Below, piece by piece: positions 11,560-21,482 of a stretch of DNA of 64,000 bases. How positions within the stretch are numbered: position 1 is the stretch's first letter; every line of letters starts with the position of its first letter. The notes below the pieces were generated by a model that searched no databases, was not told the origin of the DNA, and was given only the letters and a program-made list of their open reading frames with translations. Source of the DNA: Ligula intestinalis (taxonomy: Eukaryota > Platyhelminthes > Cestoda > Diphyllobothriidea > Diphyllobothriidae); the NCBI GenBank assembly GCA_036362985.1, contig JAYGXS010000007.1, positions 8,477,912 through 8,541,911 on the forward strand. The letters are read 5' to 3'. The position numbers were made by a program, and so were the translations under genes.

Positions 11560-12069
11560 GCTTTCACTGGCATTAATTGTCGTTAACTTTAGCTTTAGAC
11601 GAAGATCCCCAACCAGGCCCATCAACGCAACCATGACACGGTTCATTACTATACGCCTTTATTTTAACGAAACACTTCCTTATACGTACTTCATCAAGAT
11701 TTCTTATCACTATTTTTTGTACATTTCTGCAGGTTACTATTTTTATTGAATTAAAAAATCGCATGCGTAAAAAGCTTCCTTGAGTTAGTTTTCTTCCGTG
11801 ATTATAGTTGTAGGTGGACAAAAAAAGTGTTAATCGAGCCAACCCCATGCAGCAGGGGTTGGCTCGATGGACAAACGGGATTCGAATTTCTCGGCACCAA
11901 TTAAAGCTCAATCCTAAGCCCGACTCTATGCCGATCGTCGGCACCGACTCTATGCCGACCATCGGCACCGATTCTATGTTGATATGCGTGACAAACTCGT
12001 CATAGATTCGTATTAGATTTATCGTCACCTCTAATTAGATTTGGCGGAGATTCGGCACCGAATTGTTAT
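11560..12069. repeat. Left arm of the long inverted repeat
   Basis: Pairs with 12187-12720. Matching stretches include CATCAACGCAACCATGACACGG (here) with its complement near 12627-12648, the 24-bp repeats, and the innermost GATTCGGCACCGAATTGTT block. Open frames on the two arms translate to similar peptides ('RIPFVxRANPC', 'KIVTCRNVQ') only because the DNA is repeated. Confidence 0.85.
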
Positions 12070-12186
12070 GAAGGAAGTGGTCTTTGTCGAAAGATAATAA
12101 CTTCCTGCTGATACTGTGACATTAATGTCATGGGCTCATTGCAATGAGAGTTTCGGATTGCCCTCTGTCCAAACAGTGATGCCCTA

Positions 12187-12720
12187 ATAACAATTCGGTG
12201 CCGAATCTACGCTGAATCTAATTAGCTGTGACGATTAACCTAAGACGAATCTATGTCGAGTTTATCGCGCATATCTACATAGAATCGGTGCCGATGGTCG
12301 GCATAGAATCGGTGCCGATGGTTGGCATAGAATCGGTGCTGACGGTTGGCATAGAGTCGGTGCCGATGATCGGCATAAAGTCGAGCTTGGATCGGTGCCG
12401 AGAAATTCGAATCCCGTTTGTCAATCGAGCTAACCCCTGCAGCACCTCCACCTACTACAATATCACGGAAGTAAAGTAACTCAATGAAGCTTTGTACGTA
12501 TGCGAATTTTTACTGCAACAAAAATAGTAACCTGCAGAAATGTACAAATAATAGCGATAATAAATCTTTGTTATGTACGTATAAGGAAGTGTCTCTTTAA
12601 AATAAAGGCTATAGTAATGGACCGTTTCATGGTTGCGTTGATGGGCCTGGTTGGAGATCTTCGTCTAAAGTTAAAGATAACGATAATCAATGCTGGGGTA
12701 ACAGAAGAAGATGATGTTAC
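12187..12720. repeat. Right arm of the long inverted repeat
   Basis: Reverse complement of 11560-12069 with substitutions and a different number of internal 24-bp repeats (about four here, about two on the left). Unequal repeat number between arms points to separate evolution or unequal exchange after the arms formed. Confidence 0.85.
12281..12384 (+). repeat. 24-bp tandem repeats, about four copies
   Basis: The unit is ATAGAATCGGTGCCGATGG followed by TCGGC, with variants ending TTGGC or ATCGGC. Each unit contains its own small inverted repeat (GCCGA/TCGGC). The left arm has two to three copies in reverse orientation at about 11928-11985. Repeats just inside the ends recall subterminal transposase-binding repeats of some DNA transposons. 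Confidence 0.8.
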
Positions 12721-13001
12721 ACAATGCGCCTTACGTAAGGAACATTGTGTTCGTTAACAAAAACGAACGACTTGGGCAGCCCCGTCCACTTAAACTAACT
12801 TGGTTTGTAATAGAGGGTAAATAATATCGTGTCATAGCTATGTAACCCCAACAACCACTCTACACTAAAACCAAATTGTTAACTAAATCTGTAATTACAG
12901 ATTAAGTTAGCAATTTAGTTTTATTGTACGTACGTGAAGGTCATGCTCGACCCTAGGTTAAGGATGTTAACATCCTTTATTTATTTAGCTTTTGATGGTG
13001 T

Positions 13002-13577
13002 TCATACAATTGTATGGCCACCATGAATAGCTAAATAAATAACAATTTCATCGCCTATAAAATGCTTGGAAGCTACTTGTATGTGCTCCGGCAATTGCTT
13101 CACAAGTCCTACGTGGACGTATTCACCAGTGCCCATGGCCATAATTGTTGGCACATTGCTCGACCCACGCAGCAGCGTTCGAGCATCTAATGGCAACTCT
13201 GGTGCTAGTTGTCTAAGGATCTTGAGAAGATTGCTCAAATAAATGTGACGCGTGTACGAGCCTACTGCCCACGAATGCAGGGCGTCCCTTAGGCTCGGCT
13301 GCTCTCTTACGCTCGGCCCCTCGTCTGAATAGGAGCTTACACGTGTAAGCTCCTCTTCAAACTGAATAGACACATCGGACTCCGGGTTTGAAGGCAGACA
13401 CAAGAAACTGATCTCTTCATCGGATGAATAGAAATCGGTGTCGGTCGAAAAACTACAAGATGGCGACGTTAAGTCCGTTGAGTCGGAGGGTTATATTCTC
13501 CTCACATTTTCGGCAATTTCACGTAAATCTTGTTGAACCGAAAGAGCAGCACATCTCTGGAATGTCCTCTTTGACAT
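13002..13577 (-). pseudogene. Transposon protein ('SKRT...LAIDG' family), right copy, one nonsense codon
   Basis: Starting at 'MSKRTFQR' the frame runs through 'REIAENVRRI', a TAA at 13491-13493, and on in the same frame through 'PSDSTDLTSPSCS', 'SSDEEISFLC', 'LRDALHSWAVG', 'LLKILRQLAPELPLDARTLL', 'MGTGEYVHVGLVKQLPEHI' and 'IYLAIHGG', then ends. The left copy has tyrosine where this one has the stop. The same family recurs at 31404-32211 with 'YLAIDGLPLY'. I know this arrangement from transposon-associated proteins of cnidarians and arthropods, where DGLPL(F/Y) probably holds the first catalytic aspartate; here the aspartate is histidine. The superfamily is not certain. Confidence 0.65.
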
Positions 13578-14164
13578 GTAATGCCACGTGCTAAAATTCA
13601 AGCACAAATTATCAAGTGTACATAGTAAAGAGGAAACAGGGTTAACAAGACAGTTATGCGTGCGTTCAACGGCTCTCCACAAGACGGAATGGCGTCAGCT
13701 TACAGCGCGCACACGAGCTGAGCGGCACGCACGGCAGCACTCTGCATCCAAGTGATCAGCCAATAAGGACAGTTACACCTTACTTGACGCACTTAGTAGG
13801 CCCAGTGACAACCAATCAAATTTCAGAAACGATTTAATGACGATGATCTAAATTAGACTCGGCGTTCTTTGTTATTAGGGTGTTTTAGTGGAGATTTGAT
13901 GGAAACCTTAGTTTCGTTAAGGGAATATGCCCTCATGCTGTCGGTGGAACGGTAGTTGGTCGTGAGTGTAGGACGTCACAAGTTTGTGCCACTTTTCCTG
14001 TCATAACTTAAATAAAATGTATCACACGCTGTTAGTTCAAAAGATTAACGCTGGATGCTGTTTCCTAAAATGTTAAATAAATAATTTAAAAGTATTAGAA
14101 GAGGTATCTCTGCCCGTCGTTCTGCTTTTTTGGAAACCATAAGTGCATCACACTTCAAAACCTA

Positions 14165-14690
14165 AAGCAGGAAAGTAGCTGCGTGTGCCGGGTGTCGAAC
14201 CCGGATCGACTGCTTGGAAGGCAGCCATGCTAACCGCTACACCACACACGCCCGATTTTTTTGTGACTCAGCAAAACTTAAATACTGTAGTAGGATTTCG
14301 CTTAATCAGGAAATGTGTCCGCAGGGCGTGCAGCGCCTAGCCATAGCTGCAAGGTATGCACGCCTATTCAGTACGCTAGGTGCAAGCCGTGGCAGCATGT
14401 GTAGTGTGTACCGTCAATTAGGCCAAACGTTTTTCTAATCACCGAGGCGCTATAGAGTACATGAAAAAACGTTTACGATACCCTGAAGCACGGTAGGCTT
14501 TAAAGGGGAGCGAAATAATGGTGTACCAGTCAAGGAGGTATACAAATCTGGAGGCGTCTCCAAAAAGTTCAGCAGGTTTTGAGTGACTTGTCTCGCCTAC
14601 TATGACTTTCACTTGCAGCACGCTGTAGGGTGGATAATGCGACTTTACAGATTAGCTATCGTCTTTTAACACATCGCTTTGATTACACCT
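14165..14690. repeat. Duplicated block carrying tRNA-Gly, copy 1
   Basis: Besides the tRNA, the plus-strand downstream side shares with 19800-20528 the phrases GGGCGTGCAGCGCCT, GCTGCAAGGTA, ACGATACCCTGA, TCGCCTACTA(T/C)GACTTT and CTTTTAACACAT in the same order, with diverged spacers. The gene was therefore copied with at least 0.45 kb of flank. Confidence 0.7.
14181..14251 (-). tRNA. tRNA-Gly (anticodon UCC)
   Basis: The minus strand folds as a full cloverleaf: acceptor stem GCGTGTG with CACACGC (7 of 7 pairs), anticodon stem GCTGC with GCAGT and loop CTTCCAA (anticodon TCC), T stem CCGGG with CCCGG around TTCGACA. The internal pol III boxes are intact (GGTGTAGCGG, GGTTCGACAC). It reads GGA codons. 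Downstream T runs are short (TTT about 5 nt, TTTT about 25 nt after the end). It differs from the copy at 19804-19874 by one base in the T loop. Confidence 0.95.
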
Positions 14691-15689
14691 GGATTTACCT
14701 GAAATTACATTCTTTGCCGTAGATAGCGTTGGCGGGGGTACAAAACCATACCTTCACGAAGTTAATATTCTTTAGATTTACCTTGTTTAATGATTGGGTG
14801 TTGAAGCGTGGGAAAGACTGTGTGAAGGAGAAGCGGTCTGTGGTGTGACCTTTTTACAATAAATGTGAATATTGTCGGATGCCACGCAAATCACCAGATG
14901 TGTAACATGTAGAGTGTATTTTGAAAGACTGATAAAGGCTCTTTCGGTAACACAGTCTTGTAGGGGCCACCAAAATATATATTCCCTCCGCCCAGCTGTC
15001 TTACTTACATAGTGATTAAACATCTAATTCCTGGTTAGTGAGTGTAAATTAATAGTTACTTGTGTTGGAAATGGTCAAAAATATTAAATTACAGAAATTT
15101 TTATTTGTTTTAATGTACTAAATAGAATACATCCATAAATTTAAACTCCTGTTGCTCAGATGACTGATGCCTATTGAGGGAAATTCAACCTGATATTGGC
15201 GAAATTTAACGAAAAAAGAGAAATTCGACTTTGCATTAGTGCGATTTAACGAAAAAGGGAAAATCGGGTCACTGAAAATGTAAAAGTCGGTAACTGTCAT
15301 AAGTCAAAGTCAAAAGGGACCTATAAATACAGTTTTACCGCTCCTACCTTACTTGACTGCTGCAAATATCACTCATGTGATATGTTAGCCACGCAACAGA
15401 CTGTGTGTGGTCCGGTACTGAGAATAGAGAGTAATGTCGACGGTTCAGCGCAATTTCCTCAATATAAATAATCTGACGCTCTCGGTGTGCTAGACACTGT
15501 GACTTGGAAAGTTGTCACTGTGCGGTCAGCCCATTGTGTGATTATGTGGATTGACTATCTGGCGGGCTGAAAGTCACGCCGTAATGGCTTCTTCTTAGGG
15601 TGGCCATTACGGTACGCCCATTCCGTGTGATCCGAGGCAGGTAGTTGTTGTCGTAGTGCAAATTCAGGCCAAATGTTGGTCATGACCAG
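14691..15689. other. No gene recognised
   Basis: Short open frames (14787-15023, 15118-15300) show no motif. A near-duplicate phrase ATTTAACGAAAAA occurs twice about 40 bp apart near 15205-15255. Nothing else is supportable. Confidence 0.5.
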
Positions 15690-15960
15690 ATGCTGTTTGA
15701 TGGGTTTTATGCCGCCGCCGCTTCGTTTGGGCATGGGTGGCACGTTTAGGTGCAGATTCAGGCACCAACCACCCCTGGTACCCCCAATTCCCATTCGTTG
15801 GATCTGAGCCAGGCATGGCGAATGCCACCACTTACATTGTGGATCACCCACGCCCAGTCCCATCTCTGGTATCCCTGACTTGTTCATGCCACTGGGTCCA
15901 GGTGAGGGGCGTGGAAGTGAGCGAGTGCGTTAGATGCGTCGAAAGTCCACTTTGGTGACA
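15690..15960 (+). repeat. Dispersed GC-rich repeat, copy 1
   Basis: The block shares GGGTGGCA, AGGTGCAG/AAGTGCAGGCTC, CAACCACCC and TGAGCCAGGCATGGCG in the same order with 49455-49570. It has no convincing coding potential; the two overlapping open frames on opposite strands look fortuitous. The family is unknown to me. Confidence 0.5.
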
Positions 15961-16239
15961 ATCCAGCGCAAGTCACCGTCCCGGCATCACTACCAGCACA
16001 TGGTGGACATCGTCGAAACTGACCATTACATGGTCATATCGGTAAAATGCTGTTTATTTTGGTAATGGTGCATAGATGGATGGTTTTGGAATTTAATTTG
16101 GGCTTGGTATACAGGAGCTTCACCGGCTGCGAAAGCCTCTGTCTAATAGTAAATGTTTAGCAGGTGGCAGTCTCACAGCTACTTATCTCGTCGTGTCTCT
16201 GTTTGAGAGGATATATGCTCTTCAGTTAATAAGACATCT

Positions 16240-17040
16240 GAAAGTAGGGTTGTAGAATTGTCGTGAAATCTTATCTCAAGATGCTTCAGTTATGGCAGGA
16301 TTCCGACTTTTTTTAATAAACTTCTTTATACACGTCTGCAAAAAGTAACCTGCGCAAAAAATACTACTTAGTTAGCATTCATTTTTCTCATCAATTTTCA
16401 ATGCTCCTTTAACTTTGAATATATTTTATAGAAAACGTACATCAAAATATTATTTCTTGTGCTCATTTAGTAGCAAAACACTTATTCTTAACATTTGTCA
16501 CTCAAAGAAAGGGTACCTTTCAGGCCTAAAATCTTTCTTAGGACCCGAATAATTTTAAATCCTGACGAAAATTATAGTGCCATTGAAGTTTCCTAAAGTA
16601 ATTGCTCTAAGGCAAATCACACAGTTCTCTACGCCTTGGGGAAGAAGCCATATAGTGCTCATAAAACCGTGCAATGCATGTGGATTTTGTTGTATACTTT
16701 ATAGGTGATCTGAATAGGTTGACAGATATCATGTGTCAGGAATGACCATTTGATCGTCTTCAAAAAGCTTATGATTAGCAAATGACACCCCTTCGGCAAG
16801 TTAAGAATCTTATGAAGGCGTACTTTGCTACAAAATTATTACTTTGACGAATATTCTGGTGCACGCTTTTTATAATACATATTTGCATGTATAAGAACAT
16901 GGAAAGTCAATGAAGAAATTACATGCTGCTTTCTGCAGGGTATGACCTTCACGGGCAAGTCTATGAAACTCCTTCAAAAGACGGAATCCTGCCACACTAG
17001 AACCATCGTGAGATAAGGCTGCGATATAATCAATATTATC
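16240..17040 (+). repeat. AT-rich direct repeat, copy 1
   Basis: About 0.8 kb aligns by eye with 17830-18640: 'CTTCAG' start, ATAGAAAACRT, TATTCTTTCTTG-like tract, AGGCAAATCACAC/AGGAGAAATCACGC, AGT.CTCATAAAA..TGCAA, GGAT(T/C), then GGAAAGTCAATGA/TGAAAATCAATGA. A third weaker match (ACAGTGCTCATAAAATGCTGCAATATA) is near 51734. No coding region was recognised. Confidence 0.5.
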
Positions 17041-17559
17041 GTCCTACTTAAATAATTTGTTTGAAGCGAAAGCACATCTCAGGATTTTGGTTGACATTTA
17101 ATTACATATTTGAGCCTGCTGCTAATCAAACTGTTAAGTATACTGTCACGCCTACTAAATAGAATTCTCCAGTTGACCCTACAAGGTTGGATCAGTGAAC
17201 TATGCAAGTCTAGATGAAAGTTCCCGCATCGGGTTCTCCATCGGATTAAGCAGGGAGTGCAGACATTTCGATAACCTCGAGGCCACTTCTGATAAAAGCT
17301 AGAACCTGGCTCAGCTACGTCAGCAGCAGACCTCTGATTGGTGGCATGTGTTCGTCGGTGGTGTCCATCGCGTTGTCTGAGTGGATCAGCTGAAGGTGCT
17401 TTACCGTCCAGTCCATCCCTGCCGCATGTTTCTCTCACCAACCCCCCCCCGCCCTCCGAGCTGACGCAGGTATGTAAATCACTCAGAGGCTTCGGACACT
17501 ACCGCCAATTCTAGACCATGGTAACACGTCTAGTTTTTTGGCAGATAAAGGGGGGGTCA

Positions 17560-17631
17560 CTTGTGCCGGTGATCGAACCTGGATTGAGCGTTTGAAGGAC
17601 AATAATGCTCACCTTCCCATACACCACAAAT
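17560..17631 (-). pseudogene. tRNA-Gly-like pseudogene
   Basis: The minus strand keeps TTGTGGTGTA, GGTGAGCAT, CCTTCAA and CCAGGTTCGATCACCGGCAC in the order of the intact tRNA-Gly genes. The acceptor stem, the anticodon stem and the D loop are damaged, so it cannot fold well. The T-arm region resembles the pol III B box. Confidence 0.65.
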
Positions 17632-17829
17632 ACCACCACCAACACCACCGCATAACAGCCACCTAACAAGACGTTTTCCAATCATTCAACTGAAATACGA
17701 CCACCGGTTGCATAGCATATAGCCTTCACAGCTGCAATAGAGTCGGTATTTCATGCAAAATATCGAAGTTTGCGAAAGGTGGCCAATCACTCGCAAGCCG
17801 ACATTATGAGGGTTTGTGATATGTGATTA

Positions 17830-18640
17830 TCGTGTAACCCAATCTCAAGTCATTTCAGTCACTTCAGGATACCGGCTTTTAACGGGCTTCTTTCTGACCG
17901 CTTACAAAACGTACAGTTAAGAAAAAAATTATACGAAAGTAATATGCATATAAATCTATGATTTTCACTGCCATTATAAATTGATATATATTGCATAGAA
18001 AACATTCGCGAAAATATTCTTTCTTGCACTGTGTTTTGTGACAACTAACGCCTTCTTTAAATTTTATACTTAAAAAATGCTATCTTTCGATCTTAAAAAG
18101 GTTCTAAATTGCCCAAATAATTTTTAAAATTTCCGACTGTCACACTTGAATTCAAGGTTTCGAAACTGCAAGTTGTGTACATCCTGTCTAGGAGAAATCA
18201 CGCATGTCTCTACACTATGAGGGAAAAATCGCATAGTTCTCATAAAAATTATGCAACTGATGTGGATCATACCGCATACATTATAGGGAACATTAAAAAT
18301 TGAATGAACGTTTCACAGTTGTAAAAAGTTTCCTGATTAGAAATTTTTGTGAAACCGAAATATAGCCTTCCTTTCAGCTCAGAAAATCGTAATTTGCCAC
18401 CAAACGAGTGCAAGAAAAAATGGCTATGTGTATGCTATTTATAAAATAGGTGTGCATTTATATGGGCAGTGAAAATCAATGAGTCAGATGCATACTACCT
18501 TAATAGCCATTTTTTACAGAATATACTTTATGTAAGCAAGCAGAGGGAAGTTCTTTAAAAAGCTGGGATCCCAGCTTGACTGAATTGACTTGAGATAATC
18601 AGTATTGCAACCCCATTTAAAGCCGGTTTGCGAGCCATTA
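17830..18640 (+). repeat. AT-rich direct repeat, copy 2
   Basis: Partner of 16240-17040, offset about 1.6 kb, same orientation. Divergence is substantial, so this is an old duplication or two insertions of one unknown element. It contains one 61-codon open frame on the minus strand with no motif. Confidence 0.5.
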
Positions 18641-19799
18641 TCAAGCTTTTGAAAATTTCCGAATTTTGCATGAAATACCGACCGTATTGTACGTACGTAC
18701 TTTAAGTCAATGTAATGTTTGGTAGCTTATGCTGTAGGTCGAACTAAACTTACTAGAGTTAACCTTCTTCATAAACTGTCAAATATATGGGCTTCTCTGA
18801 ATAGCGCTCCGGCTTCAACCGAAAGTTACAAGTACCGCTGATAATCAGGAAGAACTTTAGAGTCCTTATCTGTAACTCCAAAAAATCGTCGTCTAACGTC
18901 AATGGAAGGGTAAAAGGTCTGCCCTAATGAACGGGGCTTTGGCACCAAGACTTATAGAGCAGATCTAGGTCACTTGGACTGTCGGTATAAATGTTGGTAG
19001 GAATTTAGTTGACGAAGATTTCTCACAATCAGCTATCAAGCAAGCTACCACTTTCCTGATTCAACTCTTTTTAACTTCCTGAGATAGTCATTTCCATTCG
19101 CGGTATACATCAGTATATTTAAGGTTTAGAGGTGTAGACCGACATTTTAAGTGTATATTTGGGTTAAAACCCGTCAACCACCGCAAAATATGCACTTGCT
19201 GCCAACGGACAGGCAGAATACTGGCGAAACACGTGTCTGGGCTCCTTAGATAGTACCTAGGTTGTTAGTATGGTAAGTTACAACTTTTCTGATTGTTGCC
19301 AGCCCCTTAATGGATGCATCACCAATTCTCTCATCAAGTGCATAATATACGGTCAGGTAATAAAATATATTTAGCCAATTACTGTCTTACAACTACCAGG
19401 CTAATTGTACTGCTGTGTACCTCCTCACGTCATAATTTAAACACAAAGTCCTACAGTTTATGCCATTTGCTAATGTATTTAAGAGACAAATTTAACCTCT
19501 TTCAATACAAAGTAGAAGCGATAAAAACAACAATTATAATGTTATAACGTTCTAAATGTATATATTATGAATGATAGTTTGTAAAAACTATTTCAGGAAT
19601 GATTATTATTTATCAATTAGATGGGAAACTTCTCCTAAACTGCAACAGTTTAAAACTTTTTTTGAGCACGTAATTCACTCATACTTTACAAAAGTTGAAG
19701 CAGGAATGTTAGGCAATGAGATATGACGTCACCCACCCATCACCACATAAAATAACTGAGAAAAGGGGCTTGATCTGGAAAAAAAGGGAAAAGGGAGGT
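18641..19799. other. No gene recognised
   Basis: AT-rich sequence with one open frame (19314-19547) without recognisable features. Nothing further is supportable. Confidence 0.5.
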
Positions 19800-20528
19800 T
19801 TCTGCGTGTGCCGGGAGTCGAACCCGGATCGACTGCTTGGAAGGCAGCCATGCTAACCGCTACACCACACACGCTCGCTGCGCTAGCCTCTGCAGAACTA
19901 AGATGCAACAGGATTTTGCCCAATCAGTTAAAGGGAAATGTGTTGCAGGGCGTGCAGCGCCTTGCGTTCGCTGCAAGGTACGCTAGGTGAAAGCCCCTGC
20001 AGCATATGTAGTGTGTGGCGTTTACGGAATTCGACTTCTTCATAAACACCGAGATGTTCAAAATAACATGAACAAACGTCTATGATACCCTGAGGCAGGA
20101 GAGGCTTAAAGGGAACGCGATATGATCGTGTACACGCCAAACACGCATAAAAAGTTCTTTCCATACGCAGGCTTCTCAAATATCTTCAGCATTTTTAGAT
20201 TTTCGAACATGCCCGTTGAAAACACCAGAAGATGCTTTGGTGAACATACGTTTGTTTTCGATGAATTCTCGTCAGGCCTGTACACTTATGCCATAAATAA
20301 CTAAATAAATTACGCGGGTCGGTAGATAAAAATGTGCGGTTTTGAGGGGAAGTGGAGGGAGGCATAATGGGGTTCAAAAATCTGATCAGCCGAGAAAGGC
20401 GATAGGCTACATGATTATTGATCGTCGGCCAGCAGTTGTTTACTGATTTGTATCGCCTACTACGACTTTGAGTTGTTGTATGCTGTAGGGTTGTTTGTGG
20501 GATATCACCTTTTAACACATTTCTATCA
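19800..20528. repeat. Duplicated block carrying tRNA-Gly, copy 2
   Basis: Partner of 14165-14690 (see the shared phrases there). It is longer because of inserted sequence between the phrase near 20090 and TCGCCTACTACGACTTT near 20452. Confidence 0.7.
19804..19874 (-). tRNA. tRNA-Gly (anticodon UCC), second copy
   Basis: Identical to the tRNA at 14181-14251 except one T-loop base (TTCGACT), with the same full-length acceptor, anticodon and T stems and both internal promoter boxes. About 11 nt past the 3' end the minus strand has TTTTCCCTTTTTTT, a proper pol III terminator, so this copy is the better candidate for expression. Confidence 0.95.
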
Positions 20529-20534
20529 CGTTTT

Positions 20535-21205
20535 CAATGTAGGCTGTATCACTTATTCTCAAGAACTAAGTCAAAATTCAACATTTTTATTACAATATGT
20601 GAACGTTTACATTATATCCACCGCTTACGTTCATATCACACACTACAAGCCCTAATTTGGCGATGTATATATGCCTGCATTCTCCGCCTCATTCTTTACT
20701 GCTCTCCAGCTATTTTTCCAGCACTAATTAAAAAGACCTTGGCATTTTTAAACGTATTTTCCGAATGCTCTCTTCAGCTGCCTCTGTTTTTTATGTTTTC
20801 AGCTGGCATTATAGAACAACGCCACTTTAGAACGGTCAAGCAATTTTCCGATCGCATCCTTAGTGAGGTTGCTCATCCTCTCCACTCTGAACTAATGACT
20901 ACAAAGTCTATCCGTACCATGCGCCGAGGCTTCCGTCATATGTCTTGCTGTGCATCGGTATATCAGCACTCTGTTTTCCCATTCCTAGCACGCTACCTCA
21001 CGTGTAAAGAAGCGGAAATTGAGAAGTGGTAAGCTGACCTGTCTCCATAGTATATGTGGATATCGTGTAAACTTTTATTTTGAGTAAAATATGACCTTTT
21101 ACCATGTCCCCTTATCTACCTTATCATTTGCTTTCCGTGAATGGAGCCATTTTTGCTGAAAGATTAGGATTCTAAAATAAAGCACTCCTCTCTTTCTCAT
21201 TCTCA
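20535..21205 (+). mobile_element. CR1-like LINE family B, 3' fragment
   Basis: The block shares long stretches with 23845-24240 (AACGGTCAAGCAAT, GTGAGGTTGCTCATCCTC, GCGCCGAGGCTTCCGTCATATG, CAGCACTCTG, CACGTGTAAAGAA) and with the reverse complement of 55740-56400 (CAAGCCCTAATTTGGC, TGCTCTCTTCAGCTGCC). The shared end is GGAGCCATTTTTGC followed by AAAATAAAG, a polyadenylation-like 3' terminus. The coding part is only the last, broken portion of ORF2. Confidence 0.75.
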
Positions 21206-21437
21206 AAAACTTAGTCAACATTCAACCCCAATGTCCTGCAAAGCAGCCTATCGCGCATTTAAGCATTGGCAGCAAAAGACAGCTCGATATAGTGGGAAGC
21301 TCTCCTTTTGCAAAATCAGGCTAAGCACGTAGATCCTTAATATGCGAAGATATTCGAGGTCCAGATCTAATATTGCCTTTATCATGCCCGAAAGAGGAAG
21401 AAGAAGGGGTAGATCCTGAGTTCATCAAGTTGTATGT

Positions 21438-21482
21438 AAGCTGATGTTTCAAAAACATGGTCGCTTTCATCGTCAGAGCCTA
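21438..21482 (-). ncRNA. Hammerhead-like motif downstream of the PLE remnant
   Basis: Minus strand: AGGCT, CTGACGA (core CUGANGA), a 19-nt stem II region, GAAA, C-ATC, then AGCTT. AGGCT pairs with AGCTT as stem I (one G-U pair) directly next to the core and the cleavage dinucleotide UC. Stem II is weak and stem III has almost no loop, a form seen again at 57112-57153; such motifs work, if at all, as dimers. Confidence 0.45.

Larger units (their letters stand above)
10690..13690. mobile_element. Two facing copies of a DNA-transposon-like element around a palindrome
   Basis: The outer ends encode the same protein on opposite strands, both pointing inward (10761-11000 plus; 13002-13577 minus). 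The inner parts 11560-12069 and 12187-12720 are long inverted repeats with a centre of symmetry at about 12128; innermost is a 21-bp perfect pair (12049-12069 and 12187-12207). Equal distances from the centre support one palindromic arrangement, although 11000-11560 and 12720-13355 do not visibly match. It could be a foldback element or two elements inserted tail to tail. Both protein copies are broken. Confidence 0.7.

Noticed and set aside
11573..12757. Open frames with repeated 'ESVPMVGI' peptides on both arms
   Set aside because: They are translations of the 24-bp DNA repeats in an inverted repeat; no coding signal.
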